Source of the DNA: Isoetes taiwanensis
Lineage: Eukaryota > Streptophyta > Lycopodiopsida > Isoetales > Isoetaceae
DNA length: 64,000 nucleotides
Assembly: GCA_021234155.1 (NCBI GenBank)
Contig: JAJEKV010000037.1
Span: forward strand, 372,001-436,000
Direction: 5' to 3'
Below the pieces are notes generated by a model. That model made no database searches and had not been told where the DNA came from. It saw only the letters and a list, made by a program, of their open reading frames with translations. Of the stretch, positions 11,762 to 23,444 are shown piece after piece. Position 1 is the stretch's first letter, and every line of letters starts with the position of its first letter. Made by a program: the position numbers and the translations under genes.

Positions 11762-13365
11762 CGTCTCTCTATGTCAATGTCGCTTAGTTACTTGTTAAGT
11801 TCCATTACACAGAGAGGCGTTAAGATAGAGGCAGTGGAAACCTTGCTCCTTGATTCAAGGGTCCCCTAATTTTAAGCCCTGATGTTGCTTAAGATCGGCC
11901 CATTGCACCTCAGATTGAAGTGGGCAAGATTTCCCAACCTTTCATTCCCCGCCTCTTTGGATGAATGTCGCTTAGTCACTTCCTAAGCTCCATTATTCAA
12001 AGAGGCGTAAAAGTGGGAAATCGCTATCCCAGCAATAATTCACGAAATCTGATTAATATTCAGCTTGATGGTCCTCTAGCACTAGTTTTTGTTAGATTGA
12101 AGTGTGTCGACTAACTAGGCTGTCTTTTCCCATGGATAACAATTGAGAATGCTCGAAACTCTTGTTGCCTCCTTTAGAAAGAGTGAACTATGCTTCATCT
12201 CCCTTTGGATGTCTCTCTGGGTCAATGTAGCTTAGTTATTTGCTAAGTTACATGTAGCTTAGTTATTTGCTAAGTTGCATTACACAAAGAGGCTCCAAAG
12301 TTGAGGTGGAGCAGAACTCGTTCCTTTTAAAGGTGGAAGTTCCCATATGCGATCTGCTATAATATCAAAGGTGAGAATATTCCCTAATCTCAAGCAGAAG
12401 TGCTACTTGAGTTTTGTCCATCCATAGCAGCAGCTAGAGGCCAACCAAACTTACGCCTAACTGCCGCTATTGATGGAGAAGGTTGAGCAGCGCTATGACT
12501 TGAATTGGGGGACGTCTCTCCTTTGAGGTTGTGGTAGGCTGCGTGTGGAGGTAACAAGATATTTGAGTCCTCTATTTTATTGTTTCTCTTGGATAATGCA
12601 GCTTAATGGTTCTTTGCTTCCCTTTGGTGCAGTTTTTGCATTCAACGCTTCAATGTGATATTTCAATGGCATCAGAACTTACCTTCGCAACTTGCTTTCC
12701 TTTGAGCACTATGGTTGGAATCATTATGCTCAATGCAAAGCAGGTTACGGAGTTAAGGATTGATGTCTCTGAAATGGCTACATTTTTGTGTTTTTGTTCA
12801 TCTTTAACGTATCTCAAGTTCGCAAGTTACCTCCTTTTGGATGCAGTGAGCTTTCCACAAGCTTTTTGCTGTCATCTCTCTGGGTCGATGTAGCTTAGCG
12901 CCTTGTTAAGCTCCATTACACAAAGAGATGAATGTACTAAAGCATGTGGAAACCTATGACTAGTGTAAAGGGAGTGAATGCGAGTTCTTAAGTTACCTCC
13001 TTTTGGATGCGGCGAATTTTTCACATGTCCCGTGCTTTCATCTCTCTGGGTCAATACAGCATAGCTCCTTGCTAAGCTCCATTACGCAAAGAGATGAATG
13101 CACCAAAGCATGTCGAAACCTCGGTCCTTCTGCCTAGAAGTAACGAGGGTTTTGGATAACTTGCTTTGATTACTACTAGTGTAAAGGGAGTGAATGCGTA
13201 ACAACTAACTGGGCTGTATTTTTCCAGAGGTAACAATTCAGAGTTCTGGGAACTCTTGTTGCCTCCTTTAGAAAGAGCGAGCTTTCCTTCACCTCCCTTT
13301 GGATGTCTCTGTAGGTCAATAGAGCTTAGTTATTTACCAAGTTACATTACATAAAGAGGCTCCAA
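11762..13365. repeat. array of about 55-nt hairpins (TCTCTCTGGGTCAATG ... CATTACACAAAGAGA)
   Basis: At least six copies of one foldback are spread over 1.6 kb: about 11762-11819, 11950-12006, 12211-12293 (with a 26-nt internal duplication), 12872-12930, 13039-13096 and 13304-13360. Each has a left arm like TCTCTCTGGGTCAATGTAGC followed by TTAG, a loop of 7-8 nt, and a right arm like CTAAGTTACATTACACAAAG. Arms pair over about 24 bases with few mismatches. Stem bases differ between copies yet often remain paired. The flanks also repeat (CCTCCTTTAGAAAGAG before copies 3 and 6; ACCTCCTTTTGGATGC before 4 and 5), so the locus grew by segmental duplication. No coding potential is seen. Confidence 0.7.
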
Positions 13366-13488
13366 AGCTGAGGTGGAGCAGAGTCCTTTCGTTCTAAATG
13401 TGGAGGTAACAAGATTTTTGGGTATTGTATTCTATTTTCTCTCTGGAAAAATGCAGCTTAGTCTTTACGATTCGTCCTCTTCTAGACC

Positions 13489-15624
13489 TTATGTGTAACC
13501 GACCTAGGATTTTGAGGTACATTGTGGAATTATTTTATTAAAGGATGCAAAGGAATAATAATTAAAATATCATGCATGCAGAGTTAATACGTCGTATATG
13601 TAGAGATTATACGGACAGAATACTGGTGGTTAATAATAAATACAAGTACAGTGAATATTGAAGCATGTGATGGTGAAGCATTTGGAAGGAGATAGATTGC
13701 GGATGGATTGCTGAAGGAGCGAGTTGCTGCAGAGATCTGGGAGTGTTGCTGGGGTTGCAGAAGAAGCAAGCGGGATTTTCAGGTGGGGATCAAGCCTTAC
13801 ACCTGGGGTTTTCTAGTGTTTGTATAGTTGTGTTGATTTAATAATGATTGCTCTGAACGTAGCATAAACTTGGAGTTAAATTATTTGAGCATGGTCATGA
13901 ACAGGCATGCATGATTAATGGATAGCAAGCATATTAACCGATCTAATATTCTCTACCATGTTAATAATTTTTAATATGAGATAGAGGAAGCTGAGATAGC
14001 CTAGATTAGCTAGAATCCTTAAAGAATAGATTAAGATTAAATTGTTAAGCAAAAACCAGCAAAGCAGCAATATCTCTTATTACATGCGGCCGTTTGAACG
14101 GCATGATCTTGATGAAGTATAGTGATGAGAAATCATGAAAAGCCACCTGAAATGGATCGATTTGGGCATCTAAGGGGCCAAAATGTGCAAAGAAGGCAGA
14201 ATCATGGTGTATCCAGCAAGAATTGGCAAGGACGGCAGAGTTTTACTTGCATGCTGTTGGCAGGACGACAACTTGTTAATCTTGGAGTGTTAAAGATGCA
14301 TGAAATAGCCCTGGAACATGCCGATTTGGGCCTTAGGGAGGTCGATTTGGACAAAGGAAGTAGAATCAAGGGATTCAGGCAAGTTCTGGCAGCAAAATAA
14401 TTTGATTCTAGTGGCCACGAACTGACCAAAAACCACCGGGTTTGCGCCGCAAACAGACCGAACTGAGATGAAAACACCTTAGAAGGAAAATCCGGGATGA
14501 TTTGGAGAGTTTGGAGCTGGATTCGATGGCCTGAAGGCCGGAATTTGGAGCTGCAGGCCATGTTCGTCACCCGTATAATAGATTAACATAACAAAAAAAT
14601 AGTTAGTGCGAAATGATAAAAAAAAAAAAAACATTAGCTAAAGAGACTAAGGTTATAAGTTAATAAGGTTAAGGAAAGATTAGTGAGGGATAAGCTAGGC
14701 TAGGGGTAGGCGAGAGGTATAAGGCAAAGAAGTTATGAGCGGGAATTAAAGTTGGTGGAAGAAGGCACGATACTAGCTAGTTAAGTCATCGAATAAACCT
14801 TTGTTAGAAATATGAACTTAAATGAATAGACCCATTTACTTAGGAAATATTGGGAAATGATAATGAATTTTTATTTTTAATTTATTGGTGATGGTTATAT
14901 TCTGCATTATGCTTTGTAATGGGTGGAATAAACATTGAATCATGGATGGATTCTTTCTTGCTGCATAAGCGTGTATTATGGGATTTGCTTGATGTTGATC
15001 TTGTTAAGGCATGTATCATAATGATAATGAATTGTAAATGATTATCTATGGTGTAATTCTTTGATATAGACCTCTGGGGCCGGAGTCTAGGTGCGATGGT
15101 CTAGACTCGCGGTTTTTGCACAGTAAGAATGTAAATGTTATTATTTGAACATCGGGCATTGGTACCATATGGTACACGTCATGCACAGTTAAGTGGTCCT
15201 CCAATGCTGGACGCAACGTGGATGGGTGTGTACACACGTGGTTACCCCGCCTCTATGTCACTGGCCTGATCACCCGAGTTGACCTTGCTCAGACCCAGAG
15301 GAATATTGGTTGCAATGTTGATGCTATGATTGCTTGGTTATTATATATGTGGTCCTCTTTGTGGGAATTAAGTTGCATTGGTCATGCTTGTTGGATTAGT
15401 TACTTGGATTGCAGGGGCGAGGCTACGGTAAGGTTAGGTTGTTGTTCTAGGTTAATGCCTTGTATTGTTGATGCTAGATATGTCCTAGATCCCCGATCCC
15501 CACTTAGTCCGTGTGACTAACCCCGTGGTTGATGGTGTAAGCAGAGGTGCGAGATGCTCCGTAAAGTAGCCAAGCTTCGGAAAGGCGAGAGTAGAAGTGT
15601 GTGGATTGTTATTTGATAAACTTG

Positions 15625-15665
<41 letters not shown>

Positions 15666-15894
15666 ATGGGCTTGAAGTTACAATTGTTAAGATCATTCAT
15701 TGTGTGCGGGGATATTGCCGAGTAATGGGGCAAGTATATATTTGGAACCTTAGAGTATGTACAAAGATTAAATTCTTTACCTAAGTATGCATGTATCAAT
15801 TTCTTGAGTTCCAAGGGTTAAGTAGATCCAACGGTAGAGATTGATGGGATCTCCAGTTACCGAGAGGTTAACTGGCTAGGCCCGTCACATTATG
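13489..15894. mobile_element. solo LTR with 5-bp target-site duplication
   Basis: The element runs 13494 (TGTAACCGACC...) to 15889 (...GGCCCGTCACA), with canonical TG...CA ends, 2,396 bp long. It is flanked on both sides by TTATG (13489-13493 and 15890-15894), a 5-bp duplication typical of LTR-retrotransposon integration. No internal domain, gag/pol or second LTR is present, so recombination between two LTRs most likely removed the body. An (ATT)n microsatellite lies at about 15627-15663. The length and the non-coding, moderately AT-rich content suit a Ty3/Gypsy-type LTR, but the superfamily is inferred. ORFs within it show no known domain. Confidence 0.85.
15627..15663. repeat. (ATT)n microsatellite
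   Basis: A run of about twelve uninterrupted ATT triplets inside the solo LTR. Confidence 0.9.
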
Positions 15895-17409
15895 TGACAT
15901 TTGAATGGCTATAACAATGGTCACTTTTCTATTTAGCATAGCTGCATGTGCCCGTCCACAACTCATATTTCAAACTGCATTTGATTATCGCGTATCTTGT
16001 AAACATCCATCTAGAGGACCCCTCTCTTGAGTGGTCTGTGACTGTTTGGCCCCTTCACGTGCAAAAAATCCTTCACAACAAGATTTTGCAGCACGCGAAG
16101 GGACAAAAACAATAATGGGCGTCAAGAGAAGGTTTGTTAGAAGGTTCTCACGGCACTAAGTGGGCATTGATAGTTCTTGATCACTTAAGGATAATATCAC
16201 TGTTATTGGGGTTGCTGACAATTGGATAAGGACGGAGCATGTAGGCAATGGCATACGTTAAAACAAAATGACAAGCGCTACGTACTTATATTTTTACTTT
16301 ATAGCGTGGAATTCAAGTTCACGGATGATCGCATATAGTCACACCAGGACACATGCATACCATTTGGGTGGCAATTCGGCAACATGCGAACAACATCTCT
16401 TGTACGTCATGAGATGACTCACTCAAGATGCACATTACCATTCTATTTGCTCACTCACGGGTATCAACGACAGGAGCCTATCTCTATGTACATATGTGGG
16501 TTGCTTGCCATACTTTGGGAGTATTGCATTTCCAAACTGCTCATGAACAAGCATCTTCATTATCTCCATCATAAGAGCCTTCACCTCACCCTCGAGCAGG
16601 CCGTGACAGAACATCCTCTCGATGGCATGGGTGTCGAGATTATAGGAACCTCACTTGCTGTAAGCAATCCTTCAGCTTGGTGTCGCAATAATTCGGGTGA
16701 GACTGCAATCTGCTCAACCTCAATCACCTGAACAAACTCCTGCATTGTGAACTGAAACTTTTCATGAACAATTTGTGTTTGGATAAGAGGTCAACAATGG
16801 ATCAAATGAATCAGAAATAAAGTATGGATTCAAAAGTAAAGCATGTAACTGGTAGACTAGTAGGGATTCGAGCAAGAGATTGTCGATAAGCTGGGAGGGA
16901 TACAACAACAAGATTGATGATCCTGCTTTAAGTCCTCTCAACTGATTGATCAATCAATCTAGGCCGCAATCCAAACACTCAATCGATTGCTGGATCGGCC
17001 AGAATGCCATTTGTCCTAGCTTCTTCACGTTCGTAAAAAAATTCCATTATTCACCATCCATATCAGAAAAAAACCCATCCTTGCGGTTATGTTTGTGCAG
17101 CAAGAGAATGCGATAATATTGCGCCATTCGCATGTGTCGCAAAATGCAGCTGCACATTTTCTTTGCATCCGCGAGTAGGCATTTCATGGCCACTATCTTT
17201 TCTCGCAGTTCGCGACTTGCAATCATGTTCTGACATTTAGTTGGTAGCATGTGAAGTCTAATTGCACAGATATGTGTTGTGAATTATATGCCCTTAGCGT
17301 CTTTACTGCAACGATCATAGCTAACGGTTGATCTTACGTCTTTCTTGTCATACATACCTTCTACGACACTATCACCAGCAAGGCACTATGTTCTATTGAA
17401 CTGAAATTC
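15895..17409. other. unassigned stretch
   Basis: No gene is recognised. On the minus strand a frame near 16740-16560 reads 'QEFVQVIEVEQIAVSPELL' before breaking up, and could be remains of a coding sequence of unknown kind. A patch rich in GCG/CGC words at 17090-17240 recalls the 9.4-9.6 kb element, but only loosely. Confidence 0.3.
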
Positions 17410-19250
17410 TTTCTGCACTATCTATTTTGATTTTGTGTATATCAAAACCCAAAATTCAGCACCCTCATCATTGCTTTTGGGAGCAACAACAATAAAATTG
17501 TCACCAACTCTAATTGCCTCTGCTGGTATGGTGAGATTGGAGGAGAATAAGGATCTGCTGGATATACGAACCTCCACAATTGTCTCAAAACTGTCATCCA
17601 AGCAATAGCTGCAGAAACATGAAAGTCCCCTCGCATGCAACTGCAATGGAGGTTCAGGATTGAACGCATGCACACAATGTATTTATTCAGTGTCCAAAAT
17701 CCTTTCTGCACCCCATGTTTTCTTTCTATCTATATCCTCCACTTTGACTTCACAAAGGAAACTTTTTATATCTTTTCTCTAGAGCTGCCTTCTTTTTTTA
17801 ATCAATTGTTGAATGCAACTAGTTAAGCCCTGAGGTTTCCCATGTTTTCATCCACTCGTATATTCCACAAGTAAATCTCTCTTCAGCAACTTCTACCACT
17901 TCATGAGCATTACCCAATTTTATGATATAAACTTTAATTGCAGTTGTCTTAACAGTCTCGTTAACTCAGCAGCCTTGACATCATGTTCACCTTTCCCATG
18001 GTTAGAGCCAAAAAATTTCCACATCATATAGACTTCAGTATCATTTTGTACCTAGCCACAAAGTAAAATTATCTAGAAGCTACGCCACCTGAAAACACAT
18101 AATGTCTCTTTAGCACCATTCCTTTATGCTTTGTGGTGCTTCATGAAGCAGTGCTGTACAAATAGAGTATCGTGTTCCCTATCATCTGACACATTTTAAT
18201 GTGTTTCCTTGATAATCTCATCTGCCATTAAGTCATACTGATATGTTATTTGAACCAAAATGGTAATATGGTTGTTTACACGGTGCATCGACTTCACCTT
18301 CTCTTGTTTCTTGAATGTATAGTCCTCTAAAAAATCCACTATTGAAACACATGTATCTGATGGGAGATTCTCTAAAAGCTCCTTAAATCATTGATATTTA
18401 AAATTATACAGCGGAAAGATTTTTAGACGCTCTTTCAATTTATCTAAAAGCTCATTGAGTTATATTTTTGTACTGATGAATGAATCTCCTACCAGATTTC
18501 GAGACATTGTCTTTCTCGTAATCAATGTACTCTCATTTCACTTTCCTGTTACTGCCACTTTCTTCCATGGAACATGATTGGAACTTCTTGATTACAATTC
18601 ATAACCTCCAAAGATTCATGCCCTCTTATCAAACTAATCTAATTCACTCTTGAGACACAATATAATATCTCCACAGACTTCCTGTACTTGTACTTTTATG
18701 CTGATGTGCATTGCATTGACTAATTTTATGTGATCTAACATACGTCACAAATGCAAGTGCAATCCTTTGGATATTTGATCCTCATCTCATTGATTCCATC
18801 CACTAGCATTTGCATCTTTACATGATGCAACAACAACTATTGAAGTCCTTTAATTTCACAACAAGCCTAGGTTTTGGCTTCTTAGATACTCGAAGACGAA
18901 TCTTAATTTCTGGATACACTAAACTGTTAACTAAACTAACTTGTGATTCCTCCAGATAGTGGGCAGCATATTCTTCTCTTACATTTCTCTCCAATATTGT
19001 AGTTCTAACATCCTTTGTGTTAGGAGACACTTTGGTGTTCTCAATCTAAAATTTTTGAATTTTTTCTATCTGTTCATCTGAAATTGCGTCGAACCTTTTA
19101 GCGCTCTTACAATAAAGTCATTTTCCATCATTACAATTGATCTCTGCCCTTTTGTTTTTTGTTTTTTGCAGGTTTTTTAGATGAACACCTAATATCTTTT
19201 CAAGTTCCTCTAGCTGATTTTATCACTTATTTTTGAATCTACGCGTAGTG
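17410..19250 (-). pseudogene. decayed transposase-like ORF (SFFGSxHGKGEHD-type protein)
   Basis: Minus-strand fragments in consistent order suggest one long decayed protein: 'EELEKILGVHLKN' (about 19200), 'SPNTKDVRTTILERNVREEY' (about 19030-18960), 'SIVDFLEDYTFKKQEKVKSM' (about 18350-18290), 'DREHDTLFVQHCFMKHHK' (about 18190), 'MMWKFFGSNHGKGEHD' (about 18030-17990), and 'EGAEFWVLIYTKSK' (about 17430). Many stops and frameshifts separate them. I recall similar VDF.ENYTFKKQ and FFG..HGKG.HDG motifs from repetitive hypothetical proteins of seed-free plants and animals that behave like transposases, but I cannot place the superfamily. No terminal repeats were found. Confidence 0.5.
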
Positions 19251-20815
19251 GTACAGACATTGCTAGACAACTATTTTGGCTGCTAGGCAGTCATTGCTGG
19301 TAGAGAGTGCCGACCCAACCAGACCCTTTGTCATAAAAGCCGAGTGCATCTGATTTTGCATTTGGAAGTATCATGCTACAATTTGGGGATGATAGGTAAC
19401 TTCATCACGTCGCAGTTGCAGAAACCAATCACGAGATTCATGGAAAGAACCTCTGGCCATTATGGTTTTTTTTTAGCAAAGATCATTGTCTATAATGATC
19501 ACAAAAACCTTACATACTTCTAGAATTATCGAGTCACGAATCCTTATGCACAGCTTCTCATTCATTTCATTTTCCGTATTATGTATCGCCCATGGTGACA
19601 ACAAGGAAAAGAAGATGTTCTATCTTGTATCACATATACCCGTGCATCTAGAAATCACATGCAAGCTATAACATCTTGAACAACGTATCTAATTTCCATG
19701 GCATCCCTGCGTTGTATGGTCCATCGAACGTCATTTAACTTCTTTCGACATATTATCCAGATTATACAACTTATAGGACCATGTTTATCATGCTCTTATC
19801 CAGCCATCAATTTCGAGGTCTAAATCATTAATTTAAGAATTCTACATCAGCATGTTCAGCTTGCATTCAACGTTCTTAATTGCATTTTCATGATACATGG
19901 AATCCATTATCCAGTTGCACATTTCCATCATGATTACCTCTCAATAACCATTTTGTTTATCAAATTATAGAACAAAATTAGTGAAAACCTTGCCATTCAT
20001 GTATTCAATCAAACTATTCTACTGCCGAGCCATATATCCAACACATTAGAATATGTCATAAAACACCATAATCTTTCAGGGCATTCATATGCAATGATTA
20101 ATCGTGCATCAAAGATATCAAAGAATATTGTGCACAAAAAACATCTACACCTTTAACTCTATAACATAAAATTACACAAGCATCTTCTTATTCTAATCAT
20201 CTAGTATAAACGCAAATATATGACTTGTAGAGCGAATAGACATAGAATTTTTTGTCTGTTGTAGCATTAACCATCTTCATGCCCTTGAAATCAGCTGAAT
20301 AGGCCAGGTGGACCTTTGTTGCAGCCACTTAACCTTATATCCTTCAACATGAGAGCCGCTCAATCATACATCGAATTCCCTAAAATTGAAGCATATGACG
20401 TGACTGCCTCCAAAATGCAGATATGGAACTGGAAGGGGGAGAGCATTCTTCCCAACCCCCTGACCTCCTGACTTGCAGAATTCGGGAGTGCCGTTGAGGC
20501 GCGACCGGATTCTGCAGGTCAAGGGGCTGGCAAGAATGCCTGATCCCAAACTCTACAACGTCAAGGTAAAACGGCTTAATTATCCCAATTTTCTGCATGC
20601 CACTTTTCATTCTCGATAAGTGAATGGGAAGGAATCCATGCCCATTTACGTGGCCGTTTACTTCAACAAAGATAAAACACAAATCAGTTGTTCAAGTTTG
20701 GGCAAAAAAAGTTATCAGCACAAAGAATATAACAAGAATGAAAACCTAACCTAACCCTATCAGGAAGCTCACGGCTTCGAGCTATGGTAGGGGACGCTTG
20801 CAGGAGACACAAGAT
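19251..20815. other. unassigned stretch
   Basis: AT-rich with scattered short minus-strand frames. A possible transposase-like trace near 20300-20230 is too weak to call. No RNA gene or clear repeat boundary was found. Confidence 0.3.
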
Positions 20816-21085
20816 ATGGCAGAAGGCCCTGCCCAAGGAATTGATCTAGGGACGAGTTACTCATGTGTTGGAGTTTGGCACCATGACCGGGTTGAAATCA
20901 TCCCCAATGAACAAGGCAGCAGAATCACTCTTTCATTTGTGGCTTTCACAGATACATCATTTCATTGGAGATGCAGTCGAGAGTCAGGCTGTCAATGAAC
21001 CCAGCTAATACTGTCTTTGATGCAAAGTGGTTAACTCGAAGACGTTTTTCTGACCCTTCTGTGTAGTCCGATATGAAGCTAATGG
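20816..21085 (+). pseudogene. HSC70/HSP70 N-terminal pseudogene fragment
   Basis: Starting at ATG 20816 the reading is [20 protein letters not shown], matching the first nucleotide-binding motif of cytosolic HSC70 (IDLGTTYSCVGVW). It continues through [14 protein letters not shown] and SFVAFTD. The frame then slips near 20950. A second frame continues with NTVFDAKWLTRR and RFSDPSV, followed by an in-frame TAG where the normal protein continues with a similar SDMKLW stretch. The remaining 550-plus residues are absent. A 5' fragment of a chaperone gene, inactivated by a frameshift and a stop. Confidence 0.85.
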
Positions 21086-21557
21086 TACACAGCAAATTGG
21101 GCGCCCGCCGGATTTGTGCACTAGGAATTGCCTCAAAGAGCATGGGAAACGTAGTTCCAGTTGCATACATCCATCATAGTTCTTAATGGCTTGCATATTG
21201 GTGGTCACCGGATTTCTATACAGACAAGAGACAAGGCAGGGAGGATTACAGTTCTTAATGGGCTGCATATTGGGCGGTCGCCGGATTTCTATAGAGACAA
21301 GAGACAAAGACAAGAGGTACAAACAAAATAAACCATAAAGAGGTTAAAAAAAATAAACCGTCAGTTGTTTGGGCCTTCAAATTCGGTTGGTCGCCGAATT
21401 TTAGTCATAAACACTAGACTGAATATGTCTCAATATGTCAAATGTTGCTTCGAATTCTGGTATATCTAATATATTACCTAGTGCACATTCCAATCGTTCC
21501 TCATTAAATTCTTATTTTCATGTGTATCTATAGCGCACACTTAAATCATTCTTTATT

Positions 21558-22080
21558 CGCATCGATCCGAGACATCGGATCGCCATTCTAGAATGGGACG
21601 AGCATGCATGTCATGCATGCATGCGAGCGGCGCATGCCCGTTTTGGTTGGGAGTTCGCTATTTCAGGCGCGTTTCTGCATCCACGTCTCATCGGCGCTTC
21701 CTCTTCTCTCAGCAGTACCTTATTCTCTTTGAATTGTTTCCAGGCAGGGGAGGGGCTTCTTCCTACCTGGTTTAGCCAATTTGGCGTATCTTTCAGGCTA
21801 TCCTTTACCGGCCTTTGGCCTCGTCCTGTGACCTTCGTCCTCGATCCTAGTTTGTAAGGAAGTTCTACGGTAGTGGCGGTTTGTTGGTTTTTGCGAGTCC
21901 CATTCTAGAATCGCATCGATCCGAGACATCGGATCGCCATTCTAAATGGGGACGAGCATGCATGTCATGCATGCACGCTTGGCGGCGCATGCCCGTTTTG
22001 GTTGGGAGTTCGCTATTTGGTGCGTTTAGATCCACGTCTCATCGGCTTCCTCTTCTCTCAGCATACCTTATTCTCTTTGA
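21558..22080. repeat. direct duplication, about 175 bp x 2
   Basis: Units 21558-21733 and 21912-22080 share CGCATCGATCCGAGACATCG, GACGAGCATGCATGTCATGC, GGCGCATGCCCGTTTTGG and TTATTCTCTTTGAA, differing by small indels. Both contain dense CATGCATG (RY-type) words. The 178 bp between the copies is not repeated. No gene is anchored here, so any regulatory meaning is speculative. Confidence 0.75.
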
Positions 22081-22310
22081 ACCCACCCTCCCCCCCTTCT
22101 TTGTTTATTATATTTTGTACAAGTTACATTTTATCATGTTTTTCCATTTGGGTGATGCTTTTTTTCCCATTTGGGTGATGCTATTCTCGTATATTTTCTC
22201 GTTTGTTGTGTTGGTGATGTGCGGTACAGTGTTGGCGGCGGCATCTGTTTCGACTTCTCCATGCGGGGGTTTTGGGGGCGATTCTATGCTTCTACGTTTG
22301 TCTAAGCCCC

Positions 22311-22390
22311 TGCCGGAAGGCTTATCACTAGGGTTTTTCCTCGAAAAACCCGAAGCATGGGGTTTTTAATCCCGGTGATAAGCTTCGGCA
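22311..22390. repeat. nested foldback hairpin
   Basis: The left arm TGCCGGAAGGCTTATCAC and right arm GTGATAAGCTTCGGCA are inverted, apart from two one-base gaps. Inside lies a second hairpin, GGGTTTTT-CCTCG-AAAAACCC. It looks like a tiny non-autonomous foldback element. Confidence 0.6.
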
Positions 22391-22912
22391 GTACATCGAC
22401 CCACTCATCTATTAGCATTGTATTTTTTGGGGTCCAAATGATATAATTGGATTTTCCCTTTATTTTTCGTGGGTAGTTCGCATGTGTGCGGCTACCCACT
22501 GTCCTCCATTGTAGAAAATCTGCTGAGATGAATGAGAAGCCTATCTATGGGCGGTTTGTTGGTTTCTTGCGAGTCCCATTCTTTATTAATGCATTTTACG
22601 TGAATGAAATATTTCTAGCTAAAGTTCAACGAAAGGGTCATGCATGGAAAAAGCAAAGGAAATGTACATATAGAGCATCTACATAGAAAACGCAAGGCAA
22701 TAACAACAGTCTGCTGTTATTTCTGACAGGAACAGTTATAAACCCCTTATAAACCAACTTCGGAAACAACTCATAATAAGTAACATCCAAATTCCCCAAT
22801 GTGCATAGAGTGTTTGTTGGCATAAAACAAAATTTTGAGCAAAATAAACACTTGTTACTAACTAAAATAGGAAATAATTTATTTAATCTTGCACATAAGT
22901 TCATCCTCAATA

Positions 22913-23230
22913 TCATGCGGCTTCTAGACGAACTTTATACCACTGGATTGAGCCTAGCCCACCACCTATCTCAAGTTCACAAACAGATTCAATTAGATAA
23001 GCTACTGCCTCCTCTATGTCAGTAAATTTATCAAGGTCTGTAGGAATCTCAGTGCCAGGCCATTTCTCAAGCCAACCCTTCAGCCTCATACGCAATTCTT
23101 GTAACGTTACAAACCTCTCGTCTTGGTCAGGTTCTATTAAAACATATGTGTCAGAATCCTCATACATAACATTTCGACGGCCAGCTTGGGTAACCAGATA
23201 CATAGAATTTTGGGGTGCCATTTGGATGAC
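22913..23230 (-). CDS. CRR7: CRR7-like protein, C-terminal exon (chloroplast NDH complex factor)
   Basis: The exon runs from an acceptor at 23231-23233 (TCTACAG) to TGA at 22913-22915. It encodes about 105 residues, including SDTYVLIEPDQDERFV, LRMRLKGWLEKWPG, AVAYLIESVCELEI and GSIQWYKVRLE. These match the conserved CRR7 domain (chlororespiratory reduction 7). In Arabidopsis that protein is a stromal factor needed to assemble or stabilise subcomplex A of the chloroplast NDH complex, which runs cyclic electron flow. The domain is complete here without stops. The first exon, which should carry the transit peptide, was not recognised and would lie to the right, beyond 23231. Its usual site may be occupied by the GH3 pseudogene. 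An in-frame ATG at 23219-23221 could also serve as a start, but would give no plastid signal. Confidence 0.8.
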   Translation of the reverse strand, partial: VIQMAPQNSMYLVTQAGRRNVMYEDSDTYVLIEPDQDERFVTLQELRMRLKGWLEKWPGTEIPTDLDKFTDIEEAVAYLIESVCELEIGGGLGSIQWYKVRLEAA

Positions 23231-23444
23231 CTGTAGAGGTTACGATATAAGCATGAATCTGATTTTTGAAAATCTAATTGCTAACAGGTTTATAGATGAA
23301 ACATCTACTAGTACTTCACTCTAATAATTTGAAACATATAATACTTGACAAGGCATCACCATGTTCCTTGCATCCAACAACTCGTATGGTGACTTTGGAT
23401 TTACATACATCAGAGGCATCAGTAACATAGATGTTTATAAGATT

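Noticed and set aside
11762-13365. CRISPR-like array
   Set aside because: Repeats are irregularly spaced hairpins with repeated flanks in a plant nuclear genome; no unique spacers of fixed size and no cas genes.
14122-14570. ORFs on both strands
   Set aside because: They lie inside the solo LTR and are non-coding by context.
16384-16731. 115-codon plus-strand ORF
   Set aside because: No recognisable domain; a short minus-strand frame looks slightly more protein-like but breaks quickly.
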